Part shown: one piece after another, positions 19,175-28,681 of the stretch | Numbering within the stretch: position 1 is the first letter of the stretch | Layout of the letters: each line of letters opens with the position of its first letter | NCBI GenBank assembly: GCA_018262715.1 | Contig: JADFDS010000008.1 | Location: 24,259-88,258 of the forward strand | DNA length: 64,000 nt | Source: Bacteroidota bacterium | GTDB lineage: Bacteria; Bacteroidota; Bacteroidia; Bacteroidales; VadinHA17 | Reading direction: 5' to 3' | The notes under the pieces: generated by a model | Told to the model about the DNA's origin: nothing | The model's input: only the letters and a program-made list of their open reading frames with translations | Database searches by the model: none | Position numbers and translations under genes: made by a program

Positions 19175-20299
19175 ATGGAGCAGGAGCCGTTGCTCGATTA
19201 TAAGAAACTTGAAGTCAGAAAAGTCAGGAGCGCTGACGAGGATATAACTGACCTGATAAAGTCAACAGTCCTTGGTTCGGAGGGCGGCATGCGATACGTC
19301 ATGCTGAACACGCCGGAACGGATCAGGTCATACGGTGACGGGCTTTCTTTCCTTGCACTGTACAAGAGAAACAGCCTCAAGGGGGTGATAGGACTCTGCC
19401 GGCGGATTACATCAAACCGTGGCATCCGGTATCCCTCTGCTTATCTCAGGTATCTTGCGGTGCAGAGTGCGTTCCAGGTTGAAAGGGCGCCAGGGAAAGC
19501 CGGGAGACAGCTGTCCGGGGCCGGAGACAGCTTCAAGCAGAAGATATTTTCCATTTTCAGGGACCCGCAGCTGGCAGCCGGATCTGATGATGAAGGCAAC
19601 GCCGGCCCGAATGTGCTTTATGCCTATGTGGAGAGCCGCAATGAGCGATCGAGGAACATGATCAACCAGGCGGGCTATGAATATATCCGCTCGTTCCTGA
19701 CAGTGGCCTTCAGCAGGTTCAATCCGGAGCCTCATCCTTCGGTGGAGAAGCTCTCCCCGGAGGAGGAGCCTGCCATGGCAAAGCTCCTGGAAGAGTTTTA
19801 CAGCGGCTACTGTTTTTATACCGATGAGTTTTCGTTTTATGACCATAAATATTATGTGCTTCGCCGGAACGGCGAGATAGTGGCAGGCGTGGGAGCCATA
19901 CCGGCACGTTACAGGGTGGTAAACGTACCGGGCTTATGGGGCTGGATGATGATGAAGGTGCTGCACCGTGCTCCGTATTTCAGGAGACTGTTCCGGCCGG
20001 AGGAATTCAGGTACATCATCCTGAATGCCATTTATTGCCGCGAAGGCAGCGAGGATCTGCTGCCGGATCTTTTTGATGCCGTCTGTGCAGAGGAGGGTTA
20101 TCATACTGCGCTGACATGGCTTGATGATCACTCACACCTCTATGAGACCCTTCGCACCAACAGGAGGATGGGCGCTCTCAACAGGCTGCTGAACGCGAAG
20201 CCGGGACTGGTGTATGCCCTCTTTTCGGGGCTCACTCCCGGGGAGACCGAGAAGTTCTATGACTCTCCGGCATACATCTCGGGATTTGACTTTTCATAG
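19175..20299 (+). CDS. hypothetical protein, possible GNAT-like acyltransferase
   Basis: 374 aa; YAYVESRNERSRNMINQAGYEYIRSFL resembles acetyltransferase context. Confidence 0.55.
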   Translation: MEQEPLLDYKKLEVRKVRSADEDITDLIKSTVLGSEGGMRYVMLNTPERIRSYGDGLSFLALYKRNSLKGVIGLCRRITSNRGIRYPSAYLRYLAVQSAFQVERAPGKAGRQLSGAGDSFKQKIFSIFRDPQLAAGSDDEGNAGPNVLYAYVESRNERSRNMINQAGYEYIRSFLTVAFSRFNPEPHPSVEKLSPEEEPAMAKLLEEFYSGYCFYTDEFSFYDHKYYVLRRNGEIVAGVGAIPARYRVVNVPGLWGWMMMKVLHRAPYFRRLFRPEEFRYIILNAIYCREGSEDLLPDLFDAVCAEEGYHTALTWLDDHSHLYETLRTNRRMGALNRLLNAKPGLVYALFSGLTPGETEKFYDSPAYISGFDFS

Positions 20300-20330
20300 A
20301 CACCTGCCCCGGGCTGTTGTGTGCCCGGAG

Positions 20331-20408
20331 GGACTGATCCCGGGTGGCGGAGAGCCTGCAGAGACTGATCCCGGGTGGCGGAGAGCCTGCAGAGACTGAT
20401 CCCGGGCA
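20331..20408 (+). repeat. 31-bp tandem repeat, about 2.5 copies
   Basis: GACTGATCCCGGGTGGCGGAGAGCCTGCAGA x2 then GACTGATCCCGGG. Confidence 0.9.
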
Positions 20409-20443
20409 GTGATATTTTGCGGAAATTTGTAAAACAATATACT

Positions 20444-21772
20444 ATGAGCGTAATTCATTCTCTGTCAGCACGGTTGCTGCTGGCCGCAGCTCTGTTCCTG
20501 GCACTCGCCGGGCAGGCTTCAGCCCAGCCCTATATACCGGACCGGACGTACGATGATGAGCGGATGAAGTGGTTCGCGGATGCGAAACTCGGAATATTCA
20601 TCCACTGGGGAATCTATGCCGTCAACGGGATTGACGAGTCGTGGGCATTCTACAACGAACTCATCGGCTATGATGATTACATGAAGCAGCTTGACGGCTT
20701 CACCGCCTCGTCATATGACCCGGACGCATGGGTCAGGCTGATCAGGGAGAGCGGCGCCCGCTATGCCGTGCTTACCTCAAAACATCATGACGGGGTGGCC
20801 CTCTGGGACACGAAGCTCAGCCGGCTCAATACGGTTGACAGCACCCCGGCAGGCCGTGACCTGGTGAAACCATTCGTGAAAGAGCTGCGGCGCACGGGAT
20901 TGAAAGTGGGACTTTACTATTCGTTGCTCGACTGGTCGCATCCCGATTACCCGAACCTTACCAAAACAGTTAAACGGTATACCGATGACCAGGAGCGATG
21001 GCAGCGGTTCATGCAGTTCAATCTCGGGCAGATTGCCGAGCTGCAGAAGGAGTTCAAACCTGACCTGTGGTGGTTTGACGGCGACTGGGAACAGAGTGCC
21101 GAAAAATGGGGCGCAGAGGGTATAAGGAAAACGATCCTGGAAAGGAATCCTTCCGCCATTATCAATTCCCGGCTGGCAGGATACGGTGATTATGGCACTC
21201 CCGAACAGGGACTGCCCTCAGACCGTCCGGCCGACAAGTACTGGGAACTCTGTATGACAATAAATGATTCCTGGGGATACCAGGGGAATGACAGGAACTA
21301 CAAGAGCCCGTCGCAGGTGGTGCGGATCTTTGCCGGATGCATCGGGATGGGAGGAAACATGCTCCTTGACATTGGCCCGAAGGCCGACGGAACCATCCCG
21401 GAAGAACAGGTTGAGGTGCTTAAGGAGATGGGACGCTGGACCTCCAAACACAAACAGGCAATTTACGGAACTGTGGCCGGACTGCCCGACGGCCTTTTCG
21501 CGGGGCCCTCCACCATGAGCCGTGACAGCACCATGCTATATCTTTTCTTTCCCGGTGACGGCGGCGGAGAGCTGATGCTCGAGGGGGTGAAGAACCGCAT
21601 CAACAAGGCTTTCGTTATAGGCAACGGCACCAACCTCGAGGTGAAGGAATACCTGAGACCATGGTGGAGCGACCATGCCGGGGTATACTTCATCAGGGTG
21701 CCCGAAGAGACACTGGATAAGACAATGACCGTGGTGGGCATCTCACTCGAAGGCAAACTTTTAACTGAATAA
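20444..21772 (+). CDS. GH29 alpha-L-fucosidase
   Basis: Signal peptide; WFADAKLGIFIHWGIYAV, YAVLTSKHHDGVALWDT, PDLWWFDGDWE; start moved from 20375. Confidence 0.9.
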   Translation: MSVIHSLSARLLLAAALFLALAGQASAQPYIPDRTYDDERMKWFADAKLGIFIHWGIYAVNGIDESWAFYNELIGYDDYMKQLDGFTASSYDPDAWVRLIRESGARYAVLTSKHHDGVALWDTKLSRLNTVDSTPAGRDLVKPFVKELRRTGLKVGLYYSLLDWSHPDYPNLTKTVKRYTDDQERWQRFMQFNLGQIAELQKEFKPDLWWFDGDWEQSAEKWGAEGIRKTILERNPSAIINSRLAGYGDYGTPEQGLPSDRPADKYWELCMTINDSWGYQGNDRNYKSPSQVVRIFAGCIGMGGNMLLDIGPKADGTIPEEQVEVLKEMGRWTSKHKQAIYGTVAGLPDGLFAGPSTMSRDSTMLYLFFPGDGGGELMLEGVKNRINKAFVIGNGTNLEVKEYLRPWWSDHAGVYFIRVPEETLDKTMTVVGISLEGKLLTE

Positions 21773-21783
21773 TATCTGTTGGC

Positions 21784-23256
21784 ATGAAAAGTATCTTCCG
21801 ATCAGCAGGGAAATTGATGCAGGCGTATCTGCCGGCATTGGTGATTACAGCCCTTTTTACCTCACCGCTCATGGCGCAGGATCATGATGATAGATATGTC
21901 CCGGAGACTGATCCGCTGGTGCTTCAGAAGCTCGAAGAGTGGCAGGACATGAAGTTCGGCCTCCTGATGCACTGGGGACCATACAGCCAGTGGGGGATAG
22001 TTGAATCATGGTCGATCTGCGCCGAGGATGAAGACTGGTGCCGCCGTAAAAACCCTGATTACACAGAGTATAAAAAGCAGTATGAAGCCCTGAAGCTCAG
22101 TTTTAATCCGATTGCTTTCAATCCGGAGAAATGGGCCGCTGCAGCACGCAACGCGGGGATGAAATACGTGGTCTTCACCACCAAGCATCATGACGGTTTT
22201 TCAATGTTTGACACAAAACTGACAGACTATAGGATAACTGACCCTGAGTGCCCGTTCAGCGTCAATCCCCGCGCAAACGTAACGAAGGAGATATTTAAGG
22301 CTTTCCGCGAACAGGGATTATGGACCGGGGCCTACTTCTCGAAACCCGACTGGCACAACGAGTACTACTGGTGGCCAAACTTCGCCACTCCGGACCGCCA
22401 TGTCAACTACAGCATTCCGGATTACCCGGAGCGCTGGGAGAAGTTTGTGGATTTCACCCACGGGCAGATCATGGAACTCCTCGGCGGCGATTACGGCAGG
22501 ATTGACATCCTGTGGCTCGACGGCGGCTGGGTCAGGAAGATGACAGATGAGGAGGTGCTTAAATACAGGATGGCCCAGGGCAACAAGATGACCAGGGTGC
22601 AGAACCAGGATATCCGTATGGATGAGCTGGTGGCTAAAGCACGGCAGGCACAGCCGGGACTGATTGTTGTTGACAGGGCCGTGTACGGAAAGAACCAGAA
22701 TTACCTGACACCTGAGAACAGGGTGCCCGGGAGGGCGCTGCCATACCCGTGGGAGTCGTGCATCATTGCCGGAGGAGGCTGGGCATGGGTGCCTGATCCG
22801 AAGTTCATGTCGCCCCGCGAAGCTGTTCATCTGCTGGTTGATATCGTTGTCAAGGGGGGAAACCTGTTGCTGAACATAGGTCCGGCTCCTGATGGCACGT
22901 GGCCTGAAGAAGCTTATACGCTTCTTGAGGAGATAGGGGGATGGATGAAGGTCAACGGTGAGGCCATTTACGGCACAAGGGCGCTTACCCCGCATAAAGA
23001 CGGCAAGGCATGTATCACCCGGAAGGGCAATGACACCTGGTATCTTTATTATATGGCTGATGAAGGTGAAAACGTACCGGCATCCGTTACGATGAACGGA
23101 CTCACCCTGCCGGCCGGGGCAAAGGTATCAGCGCTTGGTTCCGGAGCAATATGCAGGTGGAAGAACGGGAACGGGTCATTTACTGTTTCTGTGCCACAGC
23201 AGGTCAGAAACAAACCCTCGTCTGATTACGCATGGGTTTTCCGGATTGACTTGTAA
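21784..23256 (+). CDS. GH29 alpha-L-fucosidase (second)
   Basis: MKFGLLMHWGPYSQWGIVESW, YVVFTTKHHDGFSMFDTKLTDY, IDILWLDGGWV. Confidence 0.9.
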   Translation: MKSIFRSAGKLMQAYLPALVITALFTSPLMAQDHDDRYVPETDPLVLQKLEEWQDMKFGLLMHWGPYSQWGIVESWSICAEDEDWCRRKNPDYTEYKKQYEALKLSFNPIAFNPEKWAAAARNAGMKYVVFTTKHHDGFSMFDTKLTDYRITDPECPFSVNPRANVTKEIFKAFREQGLWTGAYFSKPDWHNEYYWWPNFATPDRHVNYSIPDYPERWEKFVDFTHGQIMELLGGDYGRIDILWLDGGWVRKMTDEEVLKYRMAQGNKMTRVQNQDIRMDELVAKARQAQPGLIVVDRAVYGKNQNYLTPENRVPGRALPYPWESCIIAGGGWAWVPDPKFMSPREAVHLLVDIVVKGGNLLLNIGPAPDGTWPEEAYTLLEEIGGWMKVNGEAIYGTRALTPHKDGKACITRKGNDTWYLYYMADEGENVPASVTMNGLTLPAGAKVSALGSGAICRWKNGNGSFTVSVPQQVRNKPSSDYAWVFRIDL

Positions 23257-23481
23257 TTCAGGTACCGCCAGAAAACGCGCCACACAGACCATTCTGCTGT
23301 GATCTGTGTGGCCTGACAGGGAAGTGGGGGGAAGAACCACCTGTCGTATATTGAAATACAGCGGTAAAGATTGAATAAAATTGCAATCTTCCAAGTCAAA
23401 ATGTCCTCTATTGTATGAAAGGCAGCTTCTAAAGTATGGACAATCCGCCTTGCTAAATGTGTGAAAAAATGTTAAATTATT

Positions 23482-24246
23482 TTAGAATTCAGAAAAACGG
23501 TTTTTCATGAAATCCATGAGCATTTTTACCTTGTCACGCGAGATCTCGCACCTGTATTCCTTTTCTCCTCTGATGAATACGCAGGACATCTGTTTCATGT
23601 CGATGCGTGCAAGATATGACGTGTTGACGATGCATGACCTGCCGGTCCTGAAATACTGCTTCCCCAACTGCGCCTCAATGTTCCCGATGAGTGCGGTTAC
23701 TGTTTCGACCCTTCCTGATATGAAGTGAAAGCTTGAGTAGTTTCCGTCAGCGGTAATATAAACCACGTCATCGGTATCAATGAAAGTCACCCCGGTGACA
23801 CCGCGGAAAATCAGTATCTTTTCGTTATTCAGGAAAGACTGTTGCCGCAACTGGTCATTCTTCCCGCCATTGGCCTGGCTGCTGTGGCGGCGGAGAGTCT
23901 CTGCCAGCCGGTCAGGGTCAATTGGTTTCAGAAGGTAATCGAAGGCAGCGCAGTCGAACGCTTTGATTGCATACTCATCATGGGCAGTTGTGAAAACAAC
24001 GCGCGGTGTCAGGGCGGTCAGCCTGTTCATCTCATTGATTATGTCAAATCCTGACATCCCCGGCATTTTAATATCGAGGAACAGGATGTCAGGAGTATGT
24101 AACAGCAAAAGATCGATGGCCTCAAAGGGATTTGTCGTTGAGGCAACCACCGTAACCTCTCCTGTGGCTTCCAGCAGTCCTGCCAGAAGGTCGAGGGCCT
24201 CAGGTTCGTCTTCGACGATCATTGATCTGATTTTCTGGGAATTCAT
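23482..24246 (-). CDS. LytTR family response regulator
   Basis: IVEDEPEALDLL, DILFLDIKMPGMSGFD, FDYLLKPIDPDRL; C-terminal LytTR domain. Confidence 0.92.
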   Translation of the reverse strand: MNSQKIRSMIVEDEPEALDLLAGLLEATGEVTVVASTTNPFEAIDLLLLHTPDILFLDIKMPGMSGFDIINEMNRLTALTPRVVFTTAHDEYAIKAFDCAAFDYLLKPIDPDRLAETLRRHSSQANGGKNDQLRQQSFLNNEKILIFRGVTGVTFIDTDDVVYITADGNYSSFHFISGRVETVTALIGNIEAQLGKQYFRTGRSCIVNTSYLARIDMKQMSCVFIRGEKEYRCEISRDKVKMLMDFMKNRFSEF

Positions 24247-24270
24247 GTTATCCGGGTTTGGGTTGGTTTA

Positions 24271-27200
24271 TCACAACAGATCAGCAGGCAGGTTGAGGGA
24301 GTAATTGTACGGAAGGAATACGGTTACCTCGGTGCCAGATGCCTTGCCGTTGTCATACAGGTCAGTCAGGTTGAATGTGATTTTTTCCCTGTTCACCTTA
24401 TTGAGAGTATCCACAATACCTGAAATATTCTTCAGTCCCGTGCCGGTGCCGTGGGTACGCATTTTCGCAGCAGCAGCCCTTCCTATTCCGTTGTCACGGA
24501 TTTTCACTTCCACCCCTCCTTCGAGGTTCATGATGCTTATCTCAAGGATCCCCCGCTCCTTCTTGTTTTCAAGGCCATGTTTTATCGCGTTTTCAGCGAA
24601 CGACTGTATGATCATCTTTGGTACGGGACTCTTCAGGTTTACGTCAGGTGCAACATTTATCCTGTATTCGAACCTGTTGCCAAAGCGCAGTTTTTGTAGT
24701 TCACAGTAGCGTGTAACGAACTCAAGCTCCTCCTCCAGCGGCTTCAGGAGGGCGTTGCTGTCAGCGATAATGGAACGAAGCAGGTTTGACAGTTTTATGA
24801 AATAGTTATAGGCTTTTTCCTTTTCGCCTTTCATTATAAGTGACCCGACGGAGGTAACGGCATTGAACGTGAAATGCGGGTCAAACTGTTTTATCACCGA
24901 GTTTAGCTGCAGCCTGTATGCCTCAGCCTGAATGCGGGCAGTTATAACCCTCCTTTCCAGTACAGCTTTTCGTATCTGGAATGAGAGGAACACTATCAGC
25001 CCGAGGGCTATAAGAGCCATCAGTGCAATAGCGACTTTTGACTGGATGAATGTTGGCACAACGCTGACCTCCAGTTTATCGGGGTCTTCAGACAGAACTC
25101 CGTCGGCGTTTATCGCCTGGACTTCGAAAGTATATTCGCCGGGAGGCAGATTGGTGTAAACAACTGATCGCTCTGCGGTCTTTTCTGACCAGTTGTCATT
25201 AAAGCCCGCCATTCTGTAACGATACCTGACACCCTCCGGATTTCTTGTCGAGATACCGGTGTAGCTGATTCTTATACGGTTCTGTCTTCCCCTGACCCTC
25301 AGGAAGCTGGTGGTGTCATAGAACAGGGAGGCCTCCAGCGCCGTTTTCCAGGGTGTTTCTTCGTCCTGGAGCTCGACTTTGGTAATGTGGTTCATGGGAG
25401 GATATGTGTTCCTGCTGATCTTATCCGGATCAAAACGGATCAGCTTGTCAGAGGTCAGAATCCACCATCTGCCTTCCTTATCCTTTATAATTCCGTTGTC
25501 CTGGCAGTCATTGCCCGGGAATCCCTGACTCCTGCCTGTTATGGAATAATAATCGGGCTGCCCTGAATAATATTTGTCAAGATCGATGATGCAGATATCC
25601 ATCATTCGTCCGATGATCAGCCTGTGGTTTCCCAGGTCACGGATGACACTGGCAGGAAGGTTGACCTCTTCGGGCAGGGCCCTGTCAAAGACAGGCTCGT
25701 TCGGATCGCATATGTACAGGCCGTCAGAGCCCGCACTCCAGATGTTTCCCATGTGGTCGCAAACCACTCCCCATACCATCTCGGCCGGGGCTGGCGATGA
25801 ACGGAACGGGATGAAATTTTTCCCGTCAAAATAAACCACACCGTAGTGTCCGGCCAGCCAGTAATGGCCCTCGTGATCCCTGGCGACACTCTCCACTATT
25901 CCGTATCCATACCAGGACATCTCCTCATGGATGGTTACCCTGCCATCCCTGATGTGGAACAGGCCCCGGTCAGTCCCGACAAATATGCTTTTATCGACGG
26001 GATCCTCGTAGATGATACAGACCTGGTACGGATCGGGAGACAGATCTGGCAACCTGAATCTTCTGCCATCCCAGATCAGCACACCCTCTACTGTTGAAAA
26101 CCATATCTCGCCGTTGCTCAGGGTGGTGCTCCCCCTGAAGAAGGCCACCGGGTGGCCGAACAGCGCCTGGTATTCATTTTTTCCCCGGAATTTTTCCCCG
26201 TCAAAGTATCTCAGTTCACCTTCGACAGAACCGGTCCAGATTCCTCCGAGAGGATCGGCCACCACAGCCCAGGTTTCCTCCGGTAACCCGTTTTCCCTGT
26301 CATATGTTACGAATGCCTGTGACATAAGCCTGTAGATGCTGGTTTCCGTGCCAGCCCAGATTGTCCCCTCCCGGTCCTCATAGTACATCGCGAGGTTACC
26401 GCTTTCCCAATAGAATGGTTCTATGGTCGGGAAGAGGGCATCTGACATGTACCGGTACCGGACCTGGCCATCGACTATGTCAATTTCGTAGACATCACTT
26501 TTGTTGAGTGGTTTCAGCTGGCCCTTTTCATAGGCGAAGGCTTCATTATTTTTGTCTATCAGGTAGAGGAGTGAGTCGCGCTGATTGGCCGCTGCGACTG
26601 AAAAACTGGTGCCCCGGAGCAGCGGATGGCGGGAGGCGAAATCGGTGTACCTGCCGTTTTCAAAAAGGAGAATTATCTGGTTGTCATTGTCGATTAAAGC
26701 TGAAAGGAAGAATGAATTGGTGTCACGTCCGATTGCCACCCTGTCGAGCTGTTTGACCCTGAATGAATCAGGGATGGGATAACTTTCGAAGTTTGCCCCG
26801 TTGAAGCGAGCCACCCCGTTCGCGGTGATGGCCCATATTATGCCCCCCCTGTCTTCAATCACCGAGGTTATAAGGTTTGACGGCAGGCCGTCCTTGCGCA
26901 GGTAGGAATTGAAGGTATAACCGTCGAATCTTGCCAGGCCGTTCCTGGTGGGTATCCAGAGGTATCCCCTGCTGTCCTGCACCACGGATGTCGACTGTGT
27001 CTGTGGAAGGCCGTCGTCGGAGGTATATTCCCGGTAGGAGTAAGTCTGGGCACGGAGGGAGAGGCCTGTTGTTGCAAGCAAAATGACAAGCAGCAGGGCA
27101 GGGAGCCGTGCAACTGTTTGCGTCAGGGCAGAGAGCCTTGCAGGCGCTGGCAACAGGGCAGGATACCGTGCAGCTGTTTGCGTCAGGGCAGAGAGCCTTG

Positions 27201-27354
27201 CAGGTGCTGGCAACAGGGCAGGATACCGTGCAGCTGTTTGCGTCAGGGCAGAGAGCCTTGCAGGTGCTGGCAACAGGGCAGGATACCGTGCAGGCGCCAG
27301 CAACAGTACAGCCGCCGGCCGCATAACCCCTCGTACTCTCTTGTCCAGCTTCAT
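24271..27354 (-). CDS. two-component sensor with Reg_prop propeller, Y_Y_Y domain and LytS-type kinase
   Basis: YTSDDGLPQTQSTSVVQDSRGYLWIPTRNGLARFDG repeats; NLPPGEYTFEVQAINADG; QFDPHFTFNAVTS. Confidence 0.9.
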   Translation of the reverse strand: MKLDKRVRGVMRPAAVLLLAPARYPALLPAPARLSALTQTAARYPALLPAPARLSALTQTAARYPALLPAPARLSALTQTVARLPALLLVILLATTGLSLRAQTYSYREYTSDDGLPQTQSTSVVQDSRGYLWIPTRNGLARFDGYTFNSYLRKDGLPSNLITSVIEDRGGIIWAITANGVARFNGANFESYPIPDSFRVKQLDRVAIGRDTNSFFLSALIDNDNQIILLFENGRYTDFASRHPLLRGTSFSVAAANQRDSLLYLIDKNNEAFAYEKGQLKPLNKSDVYEIDIVDGQVRYRYMSDALFPTIEPFYWESGNLAMYYEDREGTIWAGTETSIYRLMSQAFVTYDRENGLPEETWAVVADPLGGIWTGSVEGELRYFDGEKFRGKNEYQALFGHPVAFFRGSTTLSNGEIWFSTVEGVLIWDGRRFRLPDLSPDPYQVCIIYEDPVDKSIFVGTDRGLFHIRDGRVTIHEEMSWYGYGIVESVARDHEGHYWLAGHYGVVYFDGKNFIPFRSSPAPAEMVWGVVCDHMGNIWSAGSDGLYICDPNEPVFDRALPEEVNLPASVIRDLGNHRLIIGRMMDICIIDLDKYYSGQPDYYSITGRSQGFPGNDCQDNGIIKDKEGRWWILTSDKLIRFDPDKISRNTYPPMNHITKVELQDEETPWKTALEASLFYDTTSFLRVRGRQNRIRISYTGISTRNPEGVRYRYRMAGFNDNWSEKTAERSVVYTNLPPGEYTFEVQAINADGVLSEDPDKLEVSVVPTFIQSKVAIALMALIALGLIVFLSFQIRKAVLERRVITARIQAEAYRLQLNSVIKQFDPHFTFNAVTSVGSLIMKGEKEKAYNYFIKLSNLLRSIIADSNALLKPLEEELEFVTRYCELQKLRFGNRFEYRINVAPDVNLKSPVPKMIIQSFAENAIKHGLENKKERGILEISIMNLEGGVEVKIRDNGIGRAAAAKMRTHGTGTGLKNISGIVDTLNKVNREKITFNLTDLYDNGKASGTEVTVFLPYNYSLNLPADLL
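27093..27300 (-). repeat. 60-bp tandem repeat inside sensor-kinase signal region
   Basis: GGGCAGGATACCGTGCAGCTGTTTGCGTCAGGGCAGAGAGCCTTGCAGGTGCTGGCAACA about 3.3 copies; encodes (LLPAPARLSALTQTAARYPA)n. Confidence 0.95.
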
Positions 27355-27423
27355 TATCAGTGTTCTGCATGTAAATATATCTATTTAGTCAGGAATATAA
27401 AATGAGGGTGGGCAAACAATCGA

Positions 27424-27600
27424 AGGGCATTGGAATTACGATTTGAGATTTGAGATTTGCGATTTGAGGCTTTTGGCCGTAGGCCATGCAGCATTGTAGA
27501 ACTGGTCATTGATGGATGGCGATGGTCGTAGACCATCAGGCATTGTAACAGGCATAGCTACCCCCTTTGGCCGTAGGCCAAACCAGAGTGCCCCGATGGG
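27424..27600 (-). repeat. Family A element with several hairpins
   Basis: ATTTGAGATTTGCGATTTGAGG heptamers; TTGGCCGTAGGCCA, GATGGTCGTAGACCATC and TTTGGCCGTAGGCCAAA; GCATTGTAGAA/GCATTGTAAC boxes. Confidence 0.85.
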
Positions 27601-27638
27601 GCTGATAACTTTCTGATTATGCTTAATGTGAGTGCAGG

Positions 27639-28064
27639 CTACTTCGAGGCCAGCAGCCAGGCATCCGGAAAATTGTTGCCCTTCAGGGTTTCGAGCGCTG
27701 AAAGTGCTTCCGCGGTCGTGGAATACCTTCCGTAGCTGACCCTGTAATATCCATTTGTGGTTGCGGGAAGGACAAACATATCAGCCTGAAGCTTACCGGC
27801 ATACTCCTCGGCCATTCTGCCAGCCTGATCAATGTCGGTGAAGCTTGCTACGATCAGGTAGTTGTATTTTACCTGGTTATTGTCAGCCGGCGGCGAAACA
27901 GTGTTGCCTGTCACCGGAGTGGCGACATTCTCATAATCCGTAAATGAGTTGACTGATACTGAGGGATAAACAACGTCAAATGAAGACTCCTCTTTGGAGA
28001 ATGTGTTCACCCAGAAGTAAACTACCATGAACAGGAGGCCGCTAATCAAGGCAACTTTCTTCAT
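27639..28064 (-). CDS. SPOR domain protein with N-terminal TM
   Basis: NYLIVASFTDIDQAGRMAEEY...NGYYRVSYGRYSTTAEALSALETLKGNNFPDAWLLA. Confidence 0.82.
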   Translation of the reverse strand: MKKVALISGLLFMVVYFWVNTFSKEESSFDVVYPSVSVNSFTDYENVATPVTGNTVSPPADNNQVKYNYLIVASFTDIDQAGRMAEEYAGKLQADMFVLPATTNGYYRVSYGRYSTTAEALSALETLKGNNFPDAWLLASK

Positions 28065-28257
28065 CTGGTAATCATTCCTTGTTTATAATATATAACCAGA
28101 TTTATATGAATAATGTTCCGCTTCTACTTGCTAATCCAAATTTACGCCATGAAATAAGCGAAATCAAGTTTTTTTAACCGCAGTTCTCAACAATGAATAG
28201 AAGTTTCAACCGGTCAGGGCTGTTTTTGGCAGACGGTGCGGGGGAGGGTGTGGCATT

Positions 28258-28284
28258 GTAAAAGAGCCGGCATCATGCCAGCTC
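28258..28284 (-). terminator. Rho-independent terminator of tRNA-Val-derived unit
   Basis: Minus strand GAGCTGGCATGATGCCGGCTCTTTT. Confidence 0.65.
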
Positions 28285-28298
28285 CTGCGTCTTCACTG

Positions 28299-28406
28299 TG
28301 GGGCGTACTGGAATTCCGCCTGCTGGCGGACAAGCGAACCAGTGACCTCTTCCGTCAGCTGACGGATCCGCCGGTTGGCGGACTAAACCAACTGAGCTAA
28401 CGTCCC
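28299..28406 (-). pseudogene. tRNA-Val-like gene disrupted by palindromic insertions
   Basis: Minus strand GGGACGTTAGCTCAGTTGGTTTAG-[TCCGCCAACCGGCGGA][TCCGTCAGCTGACGGA]-AGAGGTCACTGGTTCG-[CTTGTCCGCCAGCAGGCGG]-AATTCCAGTACGCCCCA. Confidence 0.75.
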
Positions 28407-28643
28407 ATTCAGTGCAAGTTTGATTTTGATGACTCTTGCCTGTCATCCGCCAGTTGGCGGACTAAACCAACTGAGCTAACGTCCCATTCAGTGCAAGTTT
28501 GATTTTGATGACTCTTGCCTGTCATCCGCCGGTTGGCGGACTAAACCAACTGAGCTAACGTCCCATTCAGTGCAAGTTTGATTTTGATGACTCTTGCCTG
28601 TCATCCGCCAGTTGGCGGACTAAACCAACTGAGCTAACGTCCC
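28407..28643 (-). repeat. 79-bp tandem repeat, 3 units, each carrying a tRNA-Val 5' segment
   Basis: CGTCCC marker at 28401, 28480, 28559 and 28638, spacing exactly 79; unit GGGACGTTAGCTCAGTTGGTTTAG-TCCGCCAAC(T/C)GGCGGA-TGACAGGCAAGAGTCATCAAAATCAAACTTGCACTGAAT. Confidence 0.95.
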
Positions 28644-28652
28644 GGGCGGGGA

Positions 28653-28660
28653 CAAAGATA
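28653..28660 (-). promoter_or_regulatory. Bacteroidota -7 box TATCTTTG ahead of tRNA-Val-derived array
   Basis: Minus strand TTATCTTTGTCCCCGCCCGGGACG; box lies about 9 nt before first GGGACG. Confidence 0.6.
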
Positions 28661-28681
28661 AACAAAATTTGAATTTTGCAA

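Noticed and set aside
27083-27405. Overlapping plus-strand ORFs over the sensor kinase N-terminus (QLFASGQRALQ... repeats)
   Set aside because: Antisense readings of the 60-bp repeat; the kinase frame is the one with a continuing domain.
28407-28643. 79-bp direct repeats considered as a CRISPR array
   Set aside because: The whole 79-bp unit is near-identical, there are no unique spacers, no cas genes are seen, and the unit contains tRNA sequence.
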